DNA from: Promicromonospora thailandica
GTDB lineage: Bacteria > Actinomycetota > Actinomycetes > Actinomycetales > Cellulomonadaceae
Direction of reading: 5' to 3'
Assembly: GCF_024171955.1 (NCBI RefSeq)
Contig: NZ_JAMTCS010000006.1
Coordinates: forward strand, 272,733-336,732
Length of the DNA stretch: 64,000 nt
The notes under the pieces were generated by a model. That model did not search any database and had not been told where the DNA came from. It saw only the letters and a list, made by a program, of their open reading frames with translations. Of the stretch, positions 43,100 through 52,255 are shown in pieces. Numbering within the stretch: position 1 is the stretch's first letter; every line of letters starts with the position of its first letter. The position numbers and the translations under genes were made by a program.

Positions 43100-43262
43100 G
43101 GAACGACCGTAGCGTGTTATCGGCGTCCCGTGGGATAGAACACACCGTTCGAGTGGAAATTCTTTGCACGACGGCGTAGTGGTTGCGTCAGGTGAACGGG
43201 TGCGCGGGTCGCCGTCGGACCGGGTTCATGGAACCTCCAGCGAAGTACGGAATGATGGGCCG

Positions 43263-44372
43263 GTGACCGACATGCGTGACCGCCAGAGCACCCCGCAGCC
43301 CGAGCCGGCGCCCTTCGAGGACCTGCCGCCCGAGGCCGCGCCGATCACGCGTCGCACCATGACCCTTGGCGTGTCGATGCTGGTCACGGCGATCCTGGCC
43401 GCCCTGGCCCTCGTGGTGCCCACGCCGTACGCGATGCGCTCGCCCGGTCCGACCGAGGACACGCTGGCGCAGGACCTCATCCAGATCGAGGGCGCCCGCA
43501 CCTACGAGTCGACAGGGGAGCTGCGCCTGACCACCGTCTCGGTGCTGGGCGGTCCGGGCTACCCCATGACGGCGGGCCAGGTGATCCAGGGCTGGCTGGA
43601 CCCGCGGCGCTCGGTGCTGCCCGTCGAGGCGATCTTCCCCGAGACGACCACGCAGGAGGAGCAGCAGGAGGTCAGCCAGGCGGAGATGGTCTCCTCGCAG
43701 GAGTCGGCGACGGCGGCGGCCCTGACCGAGCTGAACTACGACGTGCCCGCCGTGCTGGACGTCGCCGGGACCGAGGAGGGTTCGGGTGCCGCCGGCCTGC
43801 TGGAGGAGGGCGACGTCATCACGGAGTTCCAGGGCGAGCCGGTGGGGACGTACGCGGACCTGATCGACGGGCTCGCGGCCACCGAGCCGGGCGACACGGT
43901 GACGCTCGGCGTGCGGCGCGGGGACCGCACGCTCGACGTCGACATCACGACGACGGGCAACGGCGAGCGGGCCGTGCTGGGCGTCTTCATCGACCCGCGC
44001 TACGACTTCCCCGTGGACGTCTCGATCGAGATCGAGAACATCGGCGGGCCGAGCGCCGGCACCATGTTCGCGCTCGGCATCATCGACAAGCTGACGGCCG
44101 AGGACGAGGCGAACGGCCAGGTGATCGCCGGCACCGGGACCATGAGCCCCGAGGGCACCGTGGGCCCGATCGGCGGCATCGAGCAGAAGCTCTACGGCGC
44201 GGTGCGGGACGGCGCCACGTGGTTCCTGGCCCCGGCGGACAACTGCGACCAGGTGGTCGGCAACGTCCCGGACGGGCTGCACGTGGCGCGGGTGTCGACC
44301 CTCGCCGAGGCGCGCGCCGCCGTCGAGCAGATCGGCCGCGGCCACGGCGCGGACCTGCCCACCTGCTCGTGA
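43263..44372 (+). CDS. PDZ/Lon-like serine protease (YlbL family)
   Basis: This 369-residue membrane-anchored protease has one transmembrane helix (about 37-60), then a PDZ domain (about 160-245), then a Lon-type proteolytic domain with the Ser-Lys dyad S264 (GGPSAGT) and K309 (GIEQKLYGA). The catalytic part is extracytoplasmic. The homologue in M. tuberculosis is Rv3194c, next to the DUF2342 and UPF0182 genes as here. GTG 43263 or ATG 43272 may be the start. Confidence 0.9.
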   Translation: MTDMRDRQSTPQPEPAPFEDLPPEAAPITRRTMTLGVSMLVTAILAALALVVPTPYAMRSPGPTEDTLAQDLIQIEGARTYESTGELRLTTVSVLGGPGYPMTAGQVIQGWLDPRRSVLPVEAIFPETTTQEEQQEVSQAEMVSSQESATAAALTELNYDVPAVLDVAGTEEGSGAAGLLEEGDVITEFQGEPVGTYADLIDGLAATEPGDTVTLGVRRGDRTLDVDITTTGNGERAVLGVFIDPRYDFPVDVSIEIENIGGPSAGTMFALGIIDKLTAEDEANGQVIAGTGTMSPEGTVGPIGGIEQKLYGAVRDGATWFLAPADNCDQVVGNVPDGLHVARVSTLAEARAAVEQIGRGHGADLPTCS

Positions 44373-44442
44373 TCCCCGAGCCCCCGCATGTGGACCCGTT
44401 GACCGTGTGTTGCACATCTCGAGGATGTGGGAACCTTGTGCG

Positions 44443-44468
44443 GGAACCTTGAGCACCGCCCGGCCGTT
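44443..44468 (+). promoter_or_regulatory. Possible ECF-sigma promoter of the UPF0182 gene
   Basis: GGAAC (44443-44447) and CGTT (44465-44468), spaced 17 nt, match the GGAA(C)-N17-CGTT pattern of ECF sigma factors such as SigH/SigR/SigM. A second copy of GGGAACCTTG sits 13 nt upstream at 44429. The start codon follows about 46 nt downstream of CGTT. Confidence 0.5.
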
Positions 44469-44514
44469 CCACCTGGGTACGGCCCAACCATTGATGACGT
44501 GAGGTAACGCAGTC

Positions 44515-47500
44515 GTGTCCTTCGCCGCAGCACCTCGCCGCCCCTCCGGCGGCGCCCCTCGAGCCCGACGACGCAGTCCGCTGGGGGTGGCGGTTGTCGC
44601 GGTAGCGGTCGTGATCGCCGCCCTGCTCCTCCTCGCCCAGTTCTGGACCGAGGTGATGTGGTTCGACCAGCTCGGGTTCTCCCGGGTGATCTGGACCGAG
44701 TGGGGCATGCGCGCGGCGCTGTTCGCCGCGGGCTTCCTGATCATGGGCGGGGCGGTGTTCTGGTCGTTCACCGCGGCCTACCGGTCCCGGCCGATCTACG
44801 CACCGAGCACCCCCGAGCAGGCCACGCTCGACCAGTACCGCGAGGCCGTCGAGCCGCTGCGCCGGGTCGTCATGATCGCCGCGCCGGTCCTGGTCGGCTT
44901 CTTCGCGGGCGTCGCGGCGTCGGCGCAGTGGCGCACGGTGCTCCTCGCGTTCAACAGCGAGCCGTTCGGCCGGACGGACCCGGAGTTCGACATCGACCTC
45001 GGGTTCTTCGTCTTCACGCTGCCCGCGCTGCGGTTCGGCGTCGGGTTCCTCATCTCCGTCGTGGTCATCGCGGGCATCGCCGGCGTCATCACGCACTACC
45101 TGTACGGCGGGCTCCGCGTGGGCCCGGCCGCCGCCGGCGGCCCGCGCACCACGACCGCCGCGCGCGTGCACCTCGCCGTCATCGGTGCGGTGCTCCTGCT
45201 GCTGGTGGCCGCCAACTACTGGCTGGACCGCTACTCGATCCTGACGAACGCGGGCGACCGCTTCGACGGCGCCTCGTACGCCGACGTGCACGCCGTGATC
45301 CCCGCCAAGGGCATCCTCACGGTGGTCGCCGTCTTCGTGGCGCTGCTCTTCGTGGTCACCGCGTTCCGCGGCGACTGGCGCCTGCCGGCCATCGGCGTCG
45401 GCCTCATGGTCGTCTCCGCCATCGCGATCGGCGGCATCTACCCCGCCGTCGTGCAGCGCTTCCAGGTGAACCCGAACGCGCAGGAGCTGGAGAGCGAGTA
45501 CATCCAGCGCAACATCGACGCGACGCTCTCGGCGTTCGGCATCGACGACGTCGAGAAGGAGCAGTACGACGCCACGACCGAGGCGGAGGAGGGCGCCCTG
45601 CGGTCGGACGCCGACACCGCCGCCTCGATCCGCCTGCTCGACCCGCAGATCGTGTCGCCGTCGTTCCGCCAGCTCCAGCAGAACAAGCAGTACTACAACT
45701 TCAACGACTCCCTGTCGGTGGACAAGTACCAGATCGACGGCGAGTCGCGGGACACCGTCATCGCGGTGCGCGAGCTGAACCTCGCGGGCCTCGGCCAGGA
45801 CCAGCGCAACTGGGTCAACGACCACACCGTGTACACGCACGGCTACGGCGTCGTCGCCGCCTACGGCAACCAGCCCGGTCCTGACGGCCGCCCGGCGTTC
45901 TTCGAGGGCGGCATCCCGTCGCAGGGTGCGATCACCGACCTCGAGGGCGAGTACGAGCCGCGCATCTACTTCAGCCCGAGCACGGACACGTACTCGATCG
46001 TGGGCAAGCCGGAGTCCGACCCGCGCGACCCGTGGGAGCTCGACTACCAGGCCGACGACGCGGACGACGGCGGCCAGGTGAACACCACCTTCACGGGCGA
46101 CGCCGGGCCCGACGTCGGTGCCTTCGGCAGCAAGCTGCTGTACGCGCTGAAGTTCGGCGAGGAGCAGATCCTGTTCTCCGACCGGGTCACGAGCGAGTCG
46201 CAGATCCTCTACGACCGTGACCCGCAGGCGCGCGTGAGCAAGGTCGCGCCGTGGCTCACCCTGGACAACCGCGTGTACCCGGCGGTCGTGGACGGCCGCG
46301 TGAAGTGGATCGTCGACGCGTACACCACCAGCGACGCGGTGCCGTACTCGACGTCGACGCCGCTCGACGAGGCCGTGGCGGACACCCTCACGCAGCAGCA
46401 GGGCGGCGCCGTCCTGCTGCCCGAGGAGGTCAACTACATCCGCAACTCGGTGAAGGCCACCGTGGACGCCTACGACGGCTCGGTGGACCTGTACGCGTGG
46501 GACGACCAGGACCCGATCCTCAAGGCCTGGACCAACGTCTTCCCGGCCGCGGTCAAGCCGATGGAGGAGATCTCGGGCGACCTGATGAGCCACCTGCGGT
46601 ACCCGGAGGACATGTTCAAGGTGCAGCGCACGCTGCTCAGCCAGTACCACGTGACCGACTCGGCGGAGTTCTTCTCGGGCCAGGACTTCTGGAACAACCC
46701 GGCCGACCCGACGTCGGACACGACGCCCGCGCCGCTGCAGCCGCCGTACTACCTGACGCTGCAGATGCCGGGCCAGGAGGAGTCGACGTTCTCGCTCACC
46801 TCGACGTTCATCCCCGGCGGTAACACCGACCGTGAGGTGCTCACCGGGTTCCTCGCGGTGGACGCCGACGCGGGCAGCGAGGACGGCGTCAAGTCCGAGG
46901 ACTACGGCAAGCTACGGCTCCTGGAGCTGCCCCGCGACACGACGGTGCCGGGCCCCGGTCAGGTGCAGAACAACTTCGACTCCAACCCGACGATCTCCGA
47001 GCAGCTGAACATCCTGCAGATCGGGGCCTCCACGGTGCGGCGCGGCAACCAGCTCACCCTGCCGGTCGGCGGCGGTCTGCTGTACGTGCAGCCCGTGTAC
47101 ATCCAGTCGACCGGTGGCACGCAGTTCCCGCTGCTGCGCAAGGTGCTCGTGTCCTTCGGTGACGACATCGGGTTCGCCGACACGCTCGACGAGGCGCTGG
47201 ACCAGGTGTTCGGCGGTGACTCGGGTGCCCAGGCCGGCGACGCCGGGACCGCCGAGGACGAGGCGCCGACGGCACCGCCGGACGACGCGGAGCCGGGTAC
47301 CGAGCCGACCACGGAGCCGTCGACCGAGCCCTCCACGGAGCCCAGCGGCGACACCGGCGAGGAGCCGGGTGCCGGTGCCCCGACGAGCGAGCTCGACGCC
47401 GCCCTGCGGGAGGCCGCGGACGCCATGGAGGACGCGAACGCCGCACAGCGTGCGGGCGACTGGGCCGCGTACGGCGAGGCACAGGACCGCCTCCAGCAGG

Positions 47501-47544
47501 CGCTGGAGGACGCGATCGCCGCGGAGGAGGCCCAGCAGGGCTGA
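44515..47544 (+). CDS. UPF0182 family membrane protein
   Basis: This 1009-residue protein has about seven transmembrane helices in the first 330 residues (SPLGVAVVAVAVVIAALLL onward) and a large extracytoplasmic domain (about 330-890) containing KVAPWLTLDNRVYPAVVDG, typical of UPF0182/COG1615. A C-terminal tail rich in Thr, Glu and Pro (about 905-965) and a final acidic helix follow. Function is unknown; family members are near-universal in actinobacteria. GTG 44515 follows GAGG by about 10 nt. The preceding gap contains a candidate ECF promoter. Confidence 0.92.
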   Translation: MSFAAAPRRPSGGAPRARRRSPLGVAVVAVAVVIAALLLLAQFWTEVMWFDQLGFSRVIWTEWGMRAALFAAGFLIMGGAVFWSFTAAYRSRPIYAPSTPEQATLDQYREAVEPLRRVVMIAAPVLVGFFAGVAASAQWRTVLLAFNSEPFGRTDPEFDIDLGFFVFTLPALRFGVGFLISVVVIAGIAGVITHYLYGGLRVGPAAAGGPRTTTAARVHLAVIGAVLLLLVAANYWLDRYSILTNAGDRFDGASYADVHAVIPAKGILTVVAVFVALLFVVTAFRGDWRLPAIGVGLMVVSAIAIGGIYPAVVQRFQVNPNAQELESEYIQRNIDATLSAFGIDDVEKEQYDATTEAEEGALRSDADTAASIRLLDPQIVSPSFRQLQQNKQYYNFNDSLSVDKYQIDGESRDTVIAVRELNLAGLGQDQRNWVNDHTVYTHGYGVVAAYGNQPGPDGRPAFFEGGIPSQGAITDLEGEYEPRIYFSPSTDTYSIVGKPESDPRDPWELDYQADDADDGGQVNTTFTGDAGPDVGAFGSKLLYALKFGEEQILFSDRVTSESQILYDRDPQARVSKVAPWLTLDNRVYPAVVDGRVKWIVDAYTTSDAVPYSTSTPLDEAVADTLTQQQGGAVLLPEEVNYIRNSVKATVDAYDGSVDLYAWDDQDPILKAWTNVFPAAVKPMEEISGDLMSHLRYPEDMFKVQRTLLSQYHVTDSAEFFSGQDFWNNPADPTSDTTPAPLQPPYYLTLQMPGQEESTFSLTSTFIPGGNTDREVLTGFLAVDADAGSEDGVKSEDYGKLRLLELPRDTTVPGPGQVQNNFDSNPTISEQLNILQIGASTVRRGNQLTLPVGGGLLYVQPVYIQSTGGTQFPLLRKVLVSFGDDIGFADTLDEALDQVFGGDSGAQAGDAGTAEDEAPTAPPDDAEPGTEPTTEPSTEPSTEPSGDTGEEPGAGAPTSELDAALREAADAMEDANAAQRAGDWAAYGEAQDRLQQALEDAIAAEEAQQG

Positions 47545-47561
47545 TCCCCGCTCCCTCCCTC

Positions 47562-47601
47562 GTCAGGCCTGCAGGTCACCCCGGTGACCTGCAGGTCTGA
47601 C
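47562..47601. terminator. Bidirectional terminator hairpin
   Basis: CCTGCAGGTCACC (47568-47580) pairs perfectly with GGTGACCTGCAGG (47583-47595), and GTCAG/CTGAC extends the arms beyond one mismatch. It stands between the convergent UPF0182 and DUF2252 genes. Confidence 0.85.
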
Positions 47602-47656
47602 TCGTCGGGGGCGCGGGACAGCACCACCGGCCGCGATCCTGCCTCGTGGGACCCGT

Positions 47657-49036
47657 TCACTCCCCGGCGGGTGCGGGCACCCGGCCGGTGCGCACGGCGT
47701 CCTGCAACGCGGCGAAGTCGCTCTCGGCCAGGTCGGCGTACGCGCCGCCCCACTCGGCCAGCGCGTCCACGGCCTTGTCGCCGCGCCCGAGGTAGGCGGC
47801 GATCGCGTCGGCGTTCGGGGACTGGCCGTGCGCCCGGGCGAGCACCGAGGCGCACAGCGAGCCGTAGGCGACGAACTCCTTGCGGCTCAGGTCGCGGGGC
47901 TCCACCGAGCCCTTCATGTCCCGGAACTGCCGCCAGTAGTAGTCCACCCGGTGCCTGTCCGTGCTCTCGCCGGCCCACCCGGTGATCCACCCGAGGAACG
48001 GGTCGGAGCTGGCCTGCAGGATGCGCTGCGCCGCGACGACACGCTGCCCCTCGGTGGGGTGCGCGTCCGCCCCGCCGCCCGGGACGGCCGCCGGCCGGCC
48101 GCCGTGCGTGCTGAGCACGGTCGGCCGGGCCTCCTTCGCCTGCAGGAAGAGCACGTCTCCGGTGGGCCCCTGCAGGGCGAGGAGGTAGCAGCGGGTGCCG
48201 ACGCTGCCCACGCCCACGACACGGAGGACGAAGTCGACGAGCCGGTACTGGGACAGCAGGTAGGCGACGTCTTCGCGCACCGTCGACCGGTACTGGGCGA
48301 GGAGGTCCTCGATCTCGTCGAAGGTCGCGTGGTCGACGTGCTGGACCAGCGGCGGCTGGTCGATGATGCGTACGGCGCCGTCGTCGGTCCGCGTCGTCAG
48401 CTTGCGCAGCACCTGCTCGGAGGTGCGTCGGCGGGCTTTCGCCGAGGCCTTCGCGACGGCGTTCCGGCCCGTGGCCCCGAAGTGCGCCGCGGCCTGGGAG
48501 GTGTCCACGCGGGCGAAGTAGCGGTCCCTCGCCGATCGGGTGCAGAACGCGCGCAACGTGCTCTGATAGCTGCGGGCCGCTTCCCGCGAGGCGGCCCGGC
48601 ACGCCGCCTCCGAGTAGCCGTTCGCCCGGGCGGCGATGTAGATGCTCGCGACCAGCCGCCGGACGTCCCACTCCCAGGGAGCGATCCCGCCCTCGTCGAA
48701 GTCGTTGAGGTCGAAGACCAGCTCCCGCTCCGGCGAGGCGTAGAAGCCGAAGTTGGAGATGTGGGCGTCACCGCAGGCCACGACCTCCAGCCCGGTGGTG
48801 GGCCCGGCGGACAGGTCGGCGGCCATGACAGCCGCGCTGCCGCGGAAGAACGCGAACGGGGACTCCAGCATCCGGCCCACCCGCACCGGGACGAGCTCCT
48901 GCAGCCGTGTGGTGTGCTGGTGCTGCAGGATGCCGACGGGGTCCCGGTCCGCGGCCAGGTGCAGCGACGCGAGGGCTCGGCGGGGTAGCCGGCGCCGGGC
49001 CTCGGCACCGCGGGAGACAGCAGGAGCGATCGTCAT
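47657..49036 (-). CDS. DUF2252 family protein
   Basis: This 459-residue DUF2252 protein belongs to a family distantly related to protein-kinase-like/APH folds. Conserved blocks visible are FFRGSAAVMAADL, CGDAHISNFGFYASPE, VFDLNDFDEG and VGVGSVGTRCYLLALQG, the last two resembling nucleotide/metal-binding motifs. Biological role is unknown. ATG 49036 has AAGGA 6 nt upstream. It follows the nicotianamine-synthase-like gene by 40 nt on the same strand, probably one operon ending at the hairpin at 47562. Confidence 0.88.
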   Translation of the reverse strand: MTIAPAVSRGAEARRRLPRRALASLHLAADRDPVGILQHQHTTRLQELVPVRVGRMLESPFAFFRGSAAVMAADLSAGPTTGLEVVACGDAHISNFGFYASPERELVFDLNDFDEGGIAPWEWDVRRLVASIYIAARANGYSEAACRAASREAARSYQSTLRAFCTRSARDRYFARVDTSQAAAHFGATGRNAVAKASAKARRRTSEQVLRKLTTRTDDGAVRIIDQPPLVQHVDHATFDEIEDLLAQYRSTVREDVAYLLSQYRLVDFVLRVVGVGSVGTRCYLLALQGPTGDVLFLQAKEARPTVLSTHGGRPAAVPGGGADAHPTEGQRVVAAQRILQASSDPFLGWITGWAGESTDRHRVDYYWRQFRDMKGSVEPRDLSRKEFVAYGSLCASVLARAHGQSPNADAIAAYLGRGDKAVDALAEWGGAYADLAESDFAALQDAVRTGRVPAPAGE

Positions 49037-49076
49037 GGTGGTCCTTCGGCAGCCGGAGCTCGAGCGTAGTAGATCC

Positions 49077-49892
49077 TCATCGTTCGGGGCGGCGGGCCAC
49101 GACCACCGAGTTGATGATGTCGTCGGTGGGATGCACCACCTCCAGCACCTCGAAGCCGGGCATCGCGCGCAGGTCCACGGGCGGGTACAGGAGCGTGCGG
49201 AGCCCGTGCGCGCTGCGCGCCAGCAGGTGGGCGCCGGGCCGCATCGCGGCGGCCATCCGGGCGAGCACGGCAGCCTTGTCGGACGGCGTCTCGCCGACCA
49301 GCGCCGCGAGCACGACGGCGTCGTACCCGGCCAGGTCGGCGTCGGCGGCGTCGGCCCGCTCGAACCGGACCGGGGAGCCGAGGCGCGCGGAGACTCGCCG
49401 GGCCCGCGCCACCGCGTCCTCGGCCCGGTCCAGGCCCACGACGGGGCAGCCGAGGGCGTCGGCGTACCCGAACGCGGTGAGCGGCAGGGGCCCGCACCCC
49501 ACGACGGCGACGGCGGAGGGTGTGCCGGCTGCCGCCCGCAGCAGCCGGACCTCGAGGGCGGTGAGCCGCACGTAGTTGTCGAGGTAGGGGAACGCGGCGA
49601 GCGCGGCGTGCGGGTCGGAGGCGGCGATGATCCGCTCGGCCCAGTCGTGCTCGAGGGCGGTCTCGCCCCGTGCGGACAGGTCACGGACGGCGGCCGTGCG
49701 CCGGCGGACCTCCTCGTGCGCCAGGATGTCGCGGGCGTGCCGTTCGGGGGCCGAGAGGACGGTGTGCACCAGATCGCCGAACAGGGCGTTCGTGCGCGGG
49801 TCGGGTCGCAGATGGGGCAGGGCGGAGAGCTGGTCGGTGAGGTGGACGATGCGGTCGGCGGTCGGGATGGTCTCGCTCAGCTCCGTCGTCAT
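49077..49892 (-). CDS. Nicotianamine synthase-like aminocarboxypropyltransferase
   Basis: This 271-residue protein resembles the nicotianamine synthase/CntL family: helical N-terminus, the conserved FPYLDNYVRLTALEVRLL segment, then a Rossmann SAM-binding motif (AVVGCGPLPLTAFGYADALG) and VVLAALVGET. Family enzymes transfer the aminocarboxypropyl group of SAM to an amine to make metal chelators. No opine dehydrogenase, histidine racemase or metallophore transporter gene lies alongside, so the product is unknown. It is transcribed towards the DUF2252 gene and away from the tRNA. Confidence 0.8.
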   Translation of the reverse strand: MTTELSETIPTADRIVHLTDQLSALPHLRPDPRTNALFGDLVHTVLSAPERHARDILAHEEVRRRTAAVRDLSARGETALEHDWAERIIAASDPHAALAAFPYLDNYVRLTALEVRLLRAAAGTPSAVAVVGCGPLPLTAFGYADALGCPVVGLDRAEDAVARARRVSARLGSPVRFERADAADADLAGYDAVVLAALVGETPSDKAAVLARMAAAMRPGAHLLARSAHGLRTLLYPPVDLRAMPGFEVLEVVHPTDDIINSVVVARRPER

Positions 49893-49961
49893 GGGGACGA
49901 TGGTTCCACGTCCGGATCGGTTCGATGCTCTGTGACCTGCGTCTCGACCGCCCGTCCCGGT

Positions 49962-49991
49962 TTGCGTATCGGTCGTCGGGGTGCGTAAAGT
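49962..49991 (+). promoter_or_regulatory. tRNA-fMet promoter
   Basis: TTGCGT (49962-49967) and TAAAGT (49986-49991), spaced 18 nt, lie just upstream of the tRNA with the expected start about 6 nt before its first base. Confidence 0.65.
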
Positions 49992-50003
49992 AGGGATCAC
50001 CGA

Positions 50004-50077
50004 CGCGGGGTGGAGCAGCTCGGTAGCTCGCTGGGCTCATAACCCAGAGGTCGCAGGTTCAAATCCTGCCCCCGCTA
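50004..50077 (+). tRNA. tRNA-fMet (CAT), initiator
   Basis: A 74-nt cloverleaf starts CGCGGGG, with anticodon CAT at 50038-50040 and T arm GCAGG-TTCAAAT-CCTGC. Initiator features are present: an unpaired C1/U72 and three consecutive G-C pairs in the anticodon stem (GGG/CCC flanking CTCATAA). CCA is not encoded. The 3' half (about 50055-50077) is the likely core of an attachment site for the adjacent integrase. Confidence 0.95.
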
Positions 50078-50082
50078 CGAAA

Positions 50083-50116
50083 TCAGGCCCGGGATTCTGC
50101 GGAATCCCGGGCCTGA
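50083..50116. terminator. Hairpin after tRNA-fMet
   Basis: TCAGGCCCGGGATTC (50083-50097) pairs perfectly with 50102-50116 around TGCG. It would terminate the tRNA transcript and separate it from the integrase operon. Confidence 0.8.
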
Positions 50117-50261
50117 AAGGTTTCTGGAGACTTGACCCTCCCATCCCATTGGCACCTCTTTGAGCTCCCCAGGGTGCTCGCCGTGAGGTTGCGTCGTACC
50201 CGTCCAGAGTTCGCGCGGGTTGCCCCAGGTTTCGTCGGATGCGCTGCTGCCCCTGACGAAC

Positions 50262-50504
50262 ATGGACACGAACATAACTCCCACTGCCCTCCCGGGGAGC
50301 GGTCTGGAACCGCTCCTGACCGCGGACGACCTCGCTACCTACCTCGGTATCCCCGTCTCGACGGTGCGCGACTGGCGCTCTGCGGGGAAGGGTCCGTGTG
50401 GCGTGTGGGTCGGCAAGCACCTGCGATACACAGTCAGCGACGTGCGGACCTGGCTGTCCGAGCAGCGCGAGTCGCAGCCCGGCCAGTTGTCGGAGAGTCG
50501 GTGA
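50262..50504 (+). CDS. Excisionase-like MerR-type HTH protein
   Basis: This 80-residue protein has a helix-turn-helix of the excisionase/MerR type (LLTADDLATYLGIPVSTVRDW, spanning 50313-50375, then the wing GVWVGKHLRYTVSDVRTWL). It lies 6 nt before the integrase gene, as usual for recombination directionality factors of actinobacterial integrative elements. ATG 50262 is preferred; a TTG at 50220 could extend it, but neither has a strong ribosome binding site. Confidence 0.85.
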   Translation: MDTNITPTALPGSGLEPLLTADDLATYLGIPVSTVRDWRSAGKGPCGVWVGKHLRYTVSDVRTWLSEQRESQPGQLSESR

Positions 50505-50510
50505 TGAGTC

Positions 50511-51695
50511 GTGGCTAGGCAGCGCATCCCGATCGGCACCTTCGGGGACATCTACACCGCCAAGCTCCAGAGCGGTAACTATCGCGCACGCACGAAGTTC
50601 CGTGACGTCGACGGGCACCTTCGATTGGTCGAGGCCAGTGCCGAGACTGCGAAAGCCGCAGAGACGAAGCTCAAGGTGAAGCTCGCACAGCGCGGCAGAG
50701 TGTCCTCGCGAGTCGGGGACCTGGGACCCAGCAGCAAATTCGGAGACCTTGTCGACGTCTGGCTGGAGGACCTCGACCTGGACGGTGAGCTCGCACCCAA
50801 CACGCGCGCTCTCTACGAGCGCAACATGGACAAGCTCGTCCGTCCGGCGTTCGAGGGGTACACCCTTCGCGAGATCACGGTCGCTCGCGTCGACCGGTTC
50901 CTGCGGTCGCTCGCCAAGAATCGGAGCCACAGCATGGCCAAGCAGGCCAAGACCGTCCTGAGCCTCGCTCTTGGGCTGGCAGTGCGGTACGAAGCGATCG
51001 AGCGTAACCCCGTGGCTGGCGTGAAGCGGCTCAAGCGCTCGCACACCGAGGCCAGAGCCCTGACACATGCAGAACTCGAAGTGGTCCGCACAGCGGCCAA
51101 AGGCTGGCGTCGCCAGGAGGGTCTCTCGGGCCCGAAACCTGATGGTCAGCTGGAAGCGATCATCGAAGTGATGATCGGATCCTCGGCGCGGATCGGGGAG
51201 GTTCTGGCACTGCGCAAGTGCGACGTGGACGTGACCTCCACGCCGGCGACCATCCGGATCAGCGGAACGATCGTCTCGCTCAAGGGGAAGCCGACCTACC
51301 GTCAGCCACACCCGAAGTCGCGCGCGTCGGTCCGCCGCCTTGCGGTTCCGTCGTACACCGCCGAGGCGCTGCGAAAGCGCCTTGTCGATGTTGCTGGAGC
51401 TCGGCCCGACGGGCTGATCTTCGAGACCCGCAACGGGACTCCTCTCACAACGAACAATGTGCGACGACGTCTTCGCGAGATCTTGAAGAACACCGGACTG
51501 GGCTGGGTGACGCCGCACTCCTTCCGCCGGACCGTAGCTACGACGATCGAGCGATCTGCAGGTGCGGACCTTGCGGCCAAGCTGCTGGGGCACACCTCGT
51601 CCGACATCACGAAGCTGCACTACATCGAAAAGGACGAGAACGTGAGCGACCGGACCGCCGAGATCCTGGAGGAACTGGCACCGAAGGAAACGTAG
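50511..51695 (+). CDS. Tyrosine site-specific integrase
   Basis: This 394-residue phage-type tyrosine recombinase has an N-terminal arm-binding region (about 1-70), a SAM-like core-binding domain (about 75-160) and a catalytic domain with Arg in SSARIGEVLAL, HSFRRT, LGHTSSDIT and the nucleophile Y371 in KLHYIEKD. All are intact, so it is probably active. The location 430 nt beyond tRNA-fMet suggests the element integrated at that tRNA's 3' end. GTG 50511 starts 6 nt after the excisionase stop. Confidence 0.93.
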   Translation: MARQRIPIGTFGDIYTAKLQSGNYRARTKFRDVDGHLRLVEASAETAKAAETKLKVKLAQRGRVSSRVGDLGPSSKFGDLVDVWLEDLDLDGELAPNTRALYERNMDKLVRPAFEGYTLREITVARVDRFLRSLAKNRSHSMAKQAKTVLSLALGLAVRYEAIERNPVAGVKRLKRSHTEARALTHAELEVVRTAAKGWRRQEGLSGPKPDGQLEAIIEVMIGSSARIGEVLALRKCDVDVTSTPATIRISGTIVSLKGKPTYRQPHPKSRASVRRLAVPSYTAEALRKRLVDVAGARPDGLIFETRNGTPLTTNNVRRRLREILKNTGLGWVTPHSFRRTVATTIERSAGADLAAKLLGHTSSDITKLHYIEKDENVSDRTAEILEELAPKET

Positions 51696-51759
51696 ATCCG
51701 AGCAGTGCGCGTCGAGGGGGCGGCTCATTCGATGCCGCCCCCTCGTCGCGCCCGCCGCA

Positions 51760-52188
51760 CTAGCCCCGCTGCCTGCCGGTGGCCTCCGACCGTCGATCCT
51801 GGCAAGCCGGGAATTGCTTCTTGCCAGTGGGTGCTGGCACCGTGCCATACCAGGCGATCGCACCGGAATGCTTCGCGGCTAGGTCCAGGCTCGTGTGTGC
51901 CTGCCGCAGCAGATCGGCGACCCGGCGCAGGTGCGCCGCTGCGGTTAGGGCTTTGACTCCGCCGAGCGCGGTGGATCCGGTGTGGTCGTGGGCCAGGTGC
52001 AGGTTCTGTCTGTGGGCGGCGGCGACCTGGGTCGCGACCTGTCCCATGCGACGGGCCGTGGCTGCCAGGTCGGATACCACCCAGTAGGTGTCGCACGGGT
52101 CGGCGAAGGTGCGGGTCGCAAACACCAGGTTCCGCATGGCCTCGGCGGCATCTTCTGCCGTGTGCTGCGGCTGGTTGTAAGTCAGCAT
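51760..52188 (-). CDS. Small helical protein of unknown function
   Basis: This 142-residue protein is mainly alpha-helical and Ala-rich, with no membrane segment (starts LTYNQPQHTAEDAAEAM). I recognise no family with an assigned function. Similar small proteins appear beside actinobacterial integrative elements, which fits the integrase directly upstream, but that association is from memory. CAGGAG stands 7 nt before ATG 52188. It lies downstream of, and probably co-transcribed with, the membrane protein gene. Confidence 0.65.
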   Translation of the reverse strand: MLTYNQPQHTAEDAAEAMRNLVFATRTFADPCDTYWVVSDLAATARRMGQVATQVAAAHRQNLHLAHDHTGSTALGGVKALTAAAHLRRVADLLRQAHTSLDLAAKHSGAIAWYGTVPAPTGKKQFPACQDRRSEATGRQRG

Positions 52189-52255
52189 GACCGGCTCCTG
52201 GGCTATGCGGGAACGTGACACTGACAGGTGTGCGGCCGGCGCCGAGATCGGCCGC

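Noticed and set aside
50037..51863. Long minus-strand open frame opposite the integrase
   Set aside because: It spans the tRNA and integrase genes in antisense and shows no domain.
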